A stretch of 64,000 nucleotides of DNA, taken from Acrocarpospora pleiomorpha (GTDB taxonomy: Bacteria > Actinomycetota > Actinomycetes > Streptosporangiales > Streptosporangiaceae). The stretch covers positions 1 to 64,000 of the forward strand of contig NZ_BLAF01000058.1 of NCBI RefSeq assembly GCF_009687885.1, in the 5' to 3' direction. Under the pieces are notes generated by a model. The model worked only from the letters and a program-made list of their open reading frames with translations. It did not search any database and was not told the DNA's origin. This document shows positions 58,329 through 64,000 of this stretch, in pieces (within the stretch, counting starts at the first letter, position 1; each line of letters starts with the position of its first letter). The translations under genes were made by a program, and so were the position numbers.

Positions 58329-58491
58329 CTCCCCAAAGAGCCCTGTGGAAACATGCCCCCACTGCGCGAGGAGAGCCGTGGCCAGCAACCGTCCTCCGCT
58401 CACCCAGATCCGATGACCTGCCCACCCGACGCGAGTTAGCCGGCTCGCTACACGATCCGACCAATATCACGAAATTTCGGGGGCTGGATGA
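58329..58491. other. Non-coding gap after tetR
   Basis: Nothing recognisable lies between the tetR stop and the end of the small reverse gene. Confidence 0.5.
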
Positions 58492-58737
58492 TCAGGTGCG
58501 CCCTGGTCGCTGTGGCGGGAGCCGGACATATTCGCCGATATGCCCGTCGTCGTCTTGGTGAATCTGTCGGGTGGTCCCTGGGGGATCTGTCATAGCTGAG
58601 GATGGCTTGACCGGTCGCATAACGGGGTTGCCGTGTTCGTCGAGCACGATAGCGCCGTCAGGGCCGATCACGGGAGCTTGATCGCCGCAAGACCCGCTCC
58701 GCGGCACCTGCTGGGAGCCACCAGAATCTGCCGACAT
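58492..58737 (-). CDS. Small hypothetical protein of 81 residues
   Basis: The reading frame gives MSADSGGSQQVPRSGSCGDQ, then APVIGPDGAIVLDEHGNPVM and a hydrophilic tail. GAGG and GAGGG lie upstream of ATG 58737. The composition is protein-like and polar with no transmembrane segment. It is opposite to tetR and the MFS gene. I do not recognise it; it could be a small conserved protein or a non-coding coincidence. Confidence 0.4.
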   Translation of the reverse strand: MSADSGGSQQVPRSGSCGDQAPVIGPDGAIVLDEHGNPVMRPVKPSSAMTDPPGTTRQIHQDDDGHIGEYVRLPPQRPGRT

Positions 58738-58920
58738 TGAGCCCTCTTCCTCGATCGTGAATCCGGGCAAACCACTCAGGCGCGAAACTTCGAAATCGCC
58801 CTGCCGCTGCGGTAGCCCAGATCACGACTTTCTTTAATAAGTCGACCTAACGCGCGCTTGCAGCGCATATCCCCACAATTTCGCGGCCGAGTTCTCGGCC
58901 GATCATGGAAGGAGCTTGTA

Positions 58921-60099
58921 ATGACGCGCGCCCTGAGGACTGCTCGGTTAGGGGCGATCCTCACCTTTGTCCTGGCTGGAGTCATGTGCGGGACGTACAC
59001 CGTCCGGATTCCGGCGCTGACCGACGAACTCGGTATGTCCGAGGCGGAGGTCGGGATCGTCTTGCTTGCCTGGGGGCTTGGTGCCCTGGTGACCATGCAG
59101 GCGATGCGCGGGATCATGGGCCGCGTCGGTAGCCGGGGTGTTCTGCGCGTCTCCGCGCCGCTTTGCGCGGGAACGCTGGCGCTGGTCGCGTTCGCCTGGT
59201 CGGTTCCGGTGCTCGTGGTGGCTTCCGTCGCCTTCGGGATGGCTTTCGGGGCCGTGGACGTGGCCATGAGCGCCCAGGGCTCCGCGGTCGAAAGACGAGC
59301 CGGTCGGCCGCTGCTGAGCGGAATGCACGCCGGATGGTGCGTGGGCGCCATCACCGCCGGTTTGCTGGGCACCGCGGCGATCGCCGCCGGACTGTCGCTC
59401 ACCGCGCACATCCTGCTGATCGCCCTGATCTCGCTCCCCGCCTCGATGGCGCTGAGCCGTTTCTACCTGAACGACCGCATCCGCACGGCGGAGGCCGGAA
59501 CCCGGCAGCGCCTGCCCGGCGTCGTCTACCTCCTAGGCGCCATCACGTTCGGCGCGTTCATGGTGGAAGGCGTCGTCGCCGACTGGAACGGCCTTTACCT
59601 CCGGGACGCGCTCAACGCCCCAGAAGCCCTGGCCGCGCTCGGATATCCCATCTTCGAAGGCGGCATGCTCCTCGGCCGCCTCTCCGGCGACCGGCTCCGC
59701 CTCCGGTTCGGCGCCCCCGGCCTGATCGCCTTCTCCGGCCTCGCCACCGCGGCCACCTACGGCACGGTCATCCTGGTCGCCTCCCCCGTGGCGGCGGTGG
59801 CGGGCATGCTCTTCGTCGGCGTCGCCGTAGCGATGATCTCCCCCATGGCCCTCTCCCTGGCCGGTACGGCATCCGCCACCCCCGGCCCCGCCATCGCCCA
59901 GACCGGCGCGATGGGCTACGCCGGACTCCTCCTGGGCCCGGTCCTGATCGGCTTCCTCTCCGGCGCGACCTCCCTCCGGCTGGCCATGGTCACCGCCGTC
60001 GTCCTCGGCGTGCTCATCGCCGTGGTCGCCCGCTTCCTCCCCCGATCCCGTACAAGCGAAATCGAGCCCGCCGACGAACGCCTTCCGATCGCGGCATGA
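58921..60099 (+). CDS. MFS transporter
   Basis: This 392-residue protein has about 12 membrane segments (RLGAILTFVLAGVMCGTYTV first) with the layout of the FucP/small MFS group; GRVGSRGVLRVSAPLC and SGDRLRLRFGAPG are the two RxG-type cytoplasmic loops. It is likely an exporter controlled by the upstream TetR protein. GGAAGGAG precedes ATG 58921. It is convergent with etfA and shares a 14-bp hairpin with it. Confidence 0.88.
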   Translation: MTRALRTARLGAILTFVLAGVMCGTYTVRIPALTDELGMSEAEVGIVLLAWGLGALVTMQAMRGIMGRVGSRGVLRVSAPLCAGTLALVAFAWSVPVLVVASVAFGMAFGAVDVAMSAQGSAVERRAGRPLLSGMHAGWCVGAITAGLLGTAAIAAGLSLTAHILLIALISLPASMALSRFYLNDRIRTAEAGTRQRLPGVVYLLGAITFGAFMVEGVVADWNGLYLRDALNAPEALAALGYPIFEGGMLLGRLSGDRLRLRFGAPGLIAFSGLATAATYGTVILVASPVAAVAGMLFVGVAVAMISPMALSLAGTASATPGPAIAQTGAMGYAGLLLGPVLIGFLSGATSLRLAMVTAVVLGVLIAVVARFLPRSRTSEIEPADERLPIAA

Positions 60100-60115
60100 C
60101 CGCCGTACAAAAGGA

Positions 60116-60148
60116 GACGGCGCCGCTCCAACCCGGAGCGGCGCCGTC
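60116..60148. terminator. Bidirectional terminator between the MFS gene and etfA
   Basis: A perfect 14-bp stem, GACGGCGCCGCTCC with GGAGCGGCGCCGTC, has a 5-base loop and lies between the convergent stops. Confidence 0.8.
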
Positions 60149-60158
60149 GCCATCAAGG

Positions 60159-61112
60159 CTATTTGCGCTTCGTGATTTCCTCGGTCAGCTGGGGAACCAC
60201 CTGGTTGAGGTCGCCGACGATACCGAAGTCGGCGATTTCGAAGATGGGGGCCTCGGGGTCCTTGTTGATGACCACGATGGTCTTCGAGGTTTGCATGCCC
60301 GCCCGGTGCTGGATCGCCCCGGAGATCCCCGCCGCGATGTACAGCTGCGGGGACACCGTCTTCCCGGTCTGGCCGACCTGGAAGGCGTGCGGATACCAAC
60401 CCGCGTCGGTGGCCGCGCGGGAGGCACCGACGGCCGCGCCGAGGGAGTCGGCGAGTTTCTCGATGATGGCGAAGTTCTCGCCGGAGCCGACGCCGCGCCC
60501 GCCGGAGACCACGATGGCGGCCTCGGTGAGCTCGGGGCGGGCGCCCTTCTCCTGCTTGACCCGCTCGACGATCTTCGAAGCGCGGGCCGCGTCGGTCAGG
60601 GCGACGTCCACCTTCTCCTCGGTGGCGGCGCCGGGGGCGGGTACGGGGGCGGTGGAGTTGGGGCGGACCGCGATGATCGGGGTGCCCTTGCTGACCCGGC
60701 TGTGCACGTTGACGCCACCGCCGAAGATGGACTGGTCGGCGATGAAGCCCTCGCCCAGGCCGACGGCGTCGGTGATGACGCCGGAGTCGGTCTTGACGGC
60801 GAGCCGCCCGGCGACCTCCTTGCCCTCCGCGGTCGAGGCGACCAACACGGCCGCCGGGGACCGGGAGGCGACCAGCGAGGCGAGCAGTTCGGCCTTGGGC
60901 GCGACCACGTAGTCCACGATGTCGGCCGAATCCGCTACATACACCTTCTCCGCGCCGAACTCGGCGAGCTTGCCCTTGGCGACGTCGGAGTAGCCGGGAC
61001 CGGCCCAGACGGCGGCGGGTTCGCCGAGCGAGCGGGCCAGGGTCAGCAGCTCGAGGGTGACCTTCTTGACGTTTCCGTCGACGTGCTCGACGAGCACCAG
61101 GATCTCTGCCAT
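60159..61112 (-). CDS. etfA: Electron transfer flavoprotein, alpha subunit
   Basis: EtfA binds FAD and with EtfB carries electrons from acyl-CoA and other dehydrogenases to the quinone pool. The 317-residue protein ends with the ETF-alpha FAD domain: VVSGGRGVGSGENF, SRAATDAGWYPHAFQVGQTG, YIAAGISGAIQHRAGM and INKDPEAPIFEIADFGIVGD. It is 11 bases downstream of etfB, in one operon. Confidence 0.96.
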   Translation of the reverse strand: MAEILVLVEHVDGNVKKVTLELLTLARSLGEPAAVWAGPGYSDVAKGKLAEFGAEKVYVADSADIVDYVVAPKAELLASLVASRSPAAVLVASTAEGKEVAGRLAVKTDSGVITDAVGLGEGFIADQSIFGGGVNVHSRVSKGTPIIAVRPNSTAPVPAPGAATEEKVDVALTDAARASKIVERVKQEKGARPELTEAAIVVSGGRGVGSGENFAIIEKLADSLGAAVGASRAATDAGWYPHAFQVGQTGKTVSPQLYIAAGISGAIQHRAGMQTSKTIVVINKDPEAPIFEIADFGIVGDLNQVVPQLTEEITKRK

Positions 61113-61123
61113 GCCACCCCTCC

Positions 61124-61903
61124 TCAGATGAACTTCTTCGACGCGAGGAAGTCGGCGGTCTTGACGCCGCCGTCGCCCTCGTCCTTCACCACGGTGCCGG
61201 CCGCGCGCGGCGGCGCGACCGCGAAGTCGGCGACCTCGCTCCACGCGTTGGCGACGCCGACCAGCCCGGCGTCGATCTCCGCGTCGGCGATGCCGAAGGT
61301 CTGCACCGGCTTCTTCTTGGCCGCCATGATGCCCTTGAAGGACGGGTAGCGCGGCTCGTTGATCTTCTCGACCACGGAGACGACGGCCGGCAGCGACGCC
61401 TCGACCTTGTCGAAGCCGTAGTCGGTGACCCGCTGCACGGTGATCCCCGTTCCGGAGATCTCGACCTTGTTGGCGAGGGTGAGCTGGGGGGTGCCCAGCC
61501 GCTCGGCCAGCATGGCGGCGAGCATGCCGGTTCTGGCGTCGGTGGACTCGGAGCCGAGGATGACCAGGTCGAACCCGATCTTCTTCAGCGTCTGGGCCAT
61601 CGCATACGACGTGGACAGCGCGTCCGAGCCGTGCAGGGCCGGGTCGACCAGGTGGACGGCCTTGTCGGCGCCCATGGCCAGGGCCTTGCGGATGGTGTCG
61701 GTGGCCTTGTCGGGGCCCATGGTGAGCACGGTCACCTCGCCACCGTGGGCCTCCTTGAGTCGCAGCGCCTCCTCGACCGCGTACTCGCACAGCTCGTTGA
61801 TGACGCCGTCGGCGGCGTCCCGGTCGAGCGTCTTGTCATCGGACCGCAGCTTGCGCTCGGTCGCCGTGTCGGGGACCTGCTTCACGCAGACGACGATGTT
61901 CAT
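61124..61903 (-). CDS. etfB: Electron transfer flavoprotein, beta subunit
   Basis: EtfB is the 259-residue partner of EtfA and holds AMP. It starts MNIVVCVKQVPDTATERKL and shows the ETF-beta signature VEEALRLKEAHGGEVTVLTM and LVILGSESTDARTGMLAAMLAERLG. It is first of the two genes. Confidence 0.96.
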   Translation of the reverse strand: MNIVVCVKQVPDTATERKLRSDDKTLDRDAADGVINELCEYAVEEALRLKEAHGGEVTVLTMGPDKATDTIRKALAMGADKAVHLVDPALHGSDALSTSYAMAQTLKKIGFDLVILGSESTDARTGMLAAMLAERLGTPQLTLANKVEISGTGITVQRVTDYGFDKVEASLPAVVSVVEKINEPRYPSFKGIMAAKKKPVQTFGIADAEIDAGLVGVANAWSEVADFAVAPPRAAGTVVKDEGDGGVKTADFLASKKFI

Positions 61904-62027
61904 GGCCGGTGGCCGACCTCCCGTATTCCGTGTAGCTCTGATCGCATGTTACCCGCGAGTAGCTTAATCACAAACCTCCTACCGGGCACCCTACCGAACT
62001 ATGTTCCGGAGGTATCAGGTGGGGTGA

Positions 62028-63254
62028 CTAACTCGCCAATGCCAGCAGGCCCACGGCGAACAGCAGCGCGCCCACCGCCAGTAGCAGCGTGAACGTGCTG
62101 AACAGCGTGCTCAATCCTGCCCACAACGCGACAGATCCCGCGATGCACACCAGGTCCAGCACCACGCGTGGCCGTGACTTCGCCGCCAGCCCGAAGCCCG
62201 CGTCCACCAGGACCGTCGTACCGTACGCGACGAGCAGCAGCAACGACAGTTCGGGCACGTGCTCCCGGCCGGTGGCGGACAGCAGCCCAACCACCAGCCC
62301 GGTGCCGACCACCCAGCGCCGCCGGATGACCTCCCTGCGCCGCAACCGCGACTCCTCGGCGGAGGAGCGTTTTTCGGGCGTCATGCCTGGCCGCCACTCC
62401 CGCGTCTCGGCCTCCCGGGCGGAGAGCGGCATTGGGGTCACCGGTTCCGGCGCTCCGGTGAGCACCCGCTGCCGGAATGTCCCGGCCAGGCGGTTCAGCA
62501 GCTGCGCGGCCGACGGCCGGGCCGCCGGTTCCGCGCGCAGGCACTCGCGCAGCAGCGGGGCGAGCCAGCCGGGCACGTCGTCCAGGTCCGGGTCCCCGTG
62601 CACCACCCGGTAGGCCACGGCCGGAACCGGCCCCGTCCCGTACGGCTGCCGCCCCGACGCCGCGAACGCCATCGTCGCCGCCCAGGCGAACACGTCGGCG
62701 GCGGGACCGGCGTCGCGGCCCTCCAGGACCTCCGGGGCGAGATAGCCGGGCGTGCCGATGACCGCGCCCGAGGTGGTCAACGCGGCCGTGTCCAGCGCGT
62801 ACGCGATGCCGAAGTCGATCACATAGGGTTCGCCGTCGGCGAGGATCACGTTGGCGGGTTTCAGGTCGCGGTGCACCACCCCGGCCCGGTGCACGGCGAC
62901 CAGGGCTTCGGCCAGGCCGTGCGCGAGCCGTACGAGATCGTCGCCGTGCAGCGGACCGTCGGCGACCACGGCGGAGAGCGCGCGACCCTGCACATACCGG
63001 GTCACCAGGTAGGGCTGGTCGCCGTCCAGGGAGGCGTCGAGGACCTCGGCGACGTGCGGGCCGCGGACCCGGCGCATGGTCTCCACCTCGCGGGCCAGCC
63101 GGGCCAGCGCGGAGGCGTCGGCGGCCACGTGCGGGTGCAGGACCTTCACCGCGACCGTGCGGCCCTCGCCGTCCAGCGCCAGGTGGACCTCGCCGAATCC
63201 GCCCGAGCCGAGCGGGGAAAGCAGGCGATAGGGGCCCAGATACTCGGCTCCCAT
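62028..63254 (-). CDS. Membrane-anchored Ser/Thr protein kinase
   Basis: This 408-residue kinase has an N-terminal Hanks-type catalytic domain: Gly loop LGSGGFGEVHLAL, Lys in VAVKVLHPHV, catalytic HRDLKPANVIL, metal-binding DFGIAYALD, and GTPGYLAPEVLEG. Residues 290-408 carry a basic stretch and about four membrane segments, an unusual multi-pass anchor with no extracellular sensor. ATG 63254 has GGGAGG upstream. The partial membrane protein next to it is on the same strand. Confidence 0.93.
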   Translation of the reverse strand: MGAEYLGPYRLLSPLGSGGFGEVHLALDGEGRTVAVKVLHPHVAADASALARLAREVETMRRVRGPHVAEVLDASLDGDQPYLVTRYVQGRALSAVVADGPLHGDDLVRLAHGLAEALVAVHRAGVVHRDLKPANVILADGEPYVIDFGIAYALDTAALTTSGAVIGTPGYLAPEVLEGRDAGPAADVFAWAATMAFAASGRQPYGTGPVPAVAYRVVHGDPDLDDVPGWLAPLLRECLRAEPAARPSAAQLLNRLAGTFRQRVLTGAPEPVTPMPLSAREAETREWRPGMTPEKRSSAEESRLRRREVIRRRWVVGTGLVVGLLSATGREHVPELSLLLLVAYGTTVLVDAGFGLAAKSRPRVVLDLVCIAGSVALWAGLSTLFSTFTLLLAVGALLFAVGLLALAS

Positions 63255-63321
63255 GCACCCTCCCTTTCGCGGCTTCACGCTCTATAGTGCCCATTCAGGC
63301 CACGGCCGCACCTATCGGGTA

Positions 63322-64000
63322 TCAGTTCCAGAATGTGATGAAGCCCAGCCCGAGCTGGTTCATCAAGTCCTCCACCAGGCCGCCGATGAGGTTGACGACC
63401 GTGTCCTGCCCCCGCTGCTGCAGGTCGGACACGATCGCGTCGATGGCCACCGACGGCGGCCGCCACGGCGCCCAGGACGCGGTCGTCGAGATCGCGGCCA
63501 TGATCACGAAGAAGGCGAGCGTGCCGACCGCGATGGTGGCCACCATGCCCGCCCCGGGGCTGCGGATCAGCCCGCTGAGCGACTTGGTGACCGCCTTCCG
63601 CGGGCCGCCGCCGCCCGGCAGGATGAACAGCCCGGCCACGAACGCGCCGGCGGCGTATCCGGCGGCGGTGTCGGTCTCCAGCTTCGCGCCGTACACCAGC
63701 ACGCCCCAGACGCACACCCCGAACATGAGGGCGAGCGGCACCTGGAACAGCGTCGCCAGGGTCGCCTTGATCAGCGCCCACGGGGTGCCGAGCACGGCCA
63801 GTACCGGGTCGGCGCCGCTGCTCCCCCGGGCCTGCCGCCGCTCGGTGAGGCCGCCGAACAGGTAGTGGCCGACCCGCAGGCAGAGCGCGGCGGCGATGGC
63901 GAACAGGCTGACGATCACCGGCAGCAGGCAGGCCGCCGCGACCAGCACGGCGAGCAACATCGCGGCCAGGACCGGATGCCCGGTGCGGTAGCGCTGCCCG
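63322..64000 (-). CDS. Polytopic membrane protein, 5' part beyond the window
   Basis: At least 225 residues are seen, with five or six membrane segments (MLLAVLVAAACLLPVIVSLF; LALMFGVCVWGVLVYGA; AFVAGLFILP). A Met at 63960 is not a clear start: the frame continues with protein-like QRYRTGHPVLAAM to the window edge, so the gene is cut. I do not recognise a family. It precedes the kinase gene on the same strand by 67 bases. Confidence 0.7.
   Translation of the reverse strand, partial: GQRYRTGHPVLAAMLLAVLVAAACLLPVIVSLFAIAAALCLRVGHYLFGGLTERRQARGSSGADPVLAVLGTPWALIKATLATLFQVPLALMFGVCVWGVLVYGAKLETDTAAGYAAGAFVAGLFILPGGGGPRKAVTKSLSGLIRSPGAGMVATIAVGTLAFFVIMAAISTTASWAPWRPPSVAIDAIVSDLQQRGQDTVVNLIGGLVEDLMNQLGLGFITFWN

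Overview
The window is about 70% GC with tightly packed genes, many GTG starts and SD-poor, leaderless-looking starts. Its gene order (gltX, cimA, ilvE, leuB, serA, ilvC-ilvN-ilvB, gatB-gatA-gatC, ligA, mnmA, a nifS-like gene, etfA-etfB) is a core-chromosome block known from Streptomyces and its relatives. Together with secreted CBM2 enzymes, a CelR-type operator, an ECF42 sigma-factor module and a DUF222/HNH (13E12-type) gene, this points to a filamentous actinomycete, most likely of the Streptosporangiales. That placement is inference. No phage, plasmid, CRISPR array, complete insertion sequence or rRNA was found.

Layout. 1-3000: an intergenic repeat cluster, an acidic protein of unknown function, then a decayed stretch with two oxidoreductase remnants. 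3000-9260: a thioesterase, a thioredoxin-fold protein, two tRNA-Glu(CTC) and one tRNA-Gln(CTG), an M3 peptidase, gltX and an FAH-family hydrolase. 9380-19000: a secreted heparinase-like lyase, then the branched-chain amino acid and serine genes cimA, ilvE, leuB and serA, with an O-methyltransferase, a ROK regulator and a 43-codon gene. 19200-23360: an SseB-like protein, a GPH-type transporter, a CAP-domain lipoprotein and a DUF1707-FHA protein. 23400-26840: ilvBNC with its attenuator. 26900-34100: a GGDEF-EAL protein, a 2-hydroxyacid dehydrogenase, a sugar-dehydrogenase lipoprotein and a VanW-family protein. 34470-39140: a CBM2-metzincin protease, an ECF42/DGPF/VOC module and a Nudix hydrolase. 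39220-46400: gatBAC, a second GGDEF-EAL protein and a GH6 cellulase. 46880-57770: ligA, a small secreted protein, a MetE-like protein, an MBL-fold protein, mnmA, DUF695 and DUF222/HNH genes, and a cysteine desulfurase. 57800-64000: TetR plus MFS, etfAB, a membrane-anchored Ser/Thr kinase and a partial membrane protein.

How the parts connect. gltX, tRNA-Glu, tRNA-Gln and gatCAB make up the indirect Gln-tRNA pathway. cimA, ilvBNC, ilvE and leuB make branched-chain amino acids; both cimA and ilvB are preceded by short leader ORFs rich in Leu/Ile/Val codons and a terminator, so both look attenuated. The ECF42 gene lies downstream of a YCII/DGPF gene, and two near-identical candidate ECF42 promoters precede the DGPF and VOC genes. 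The GH6 cellulase carries an 18-bp perfect CelR-type palindrome. The most noteworthy less-expected signals are a family of dispersed intergenic repeats with G-quadruplex potential, a hairpin that fully buries the Shine-Dalgarno of a 43-codon gene, the paired attenuators, and a 19-bp bidirectional start region in which two divergent genes appear to share one -10 element.
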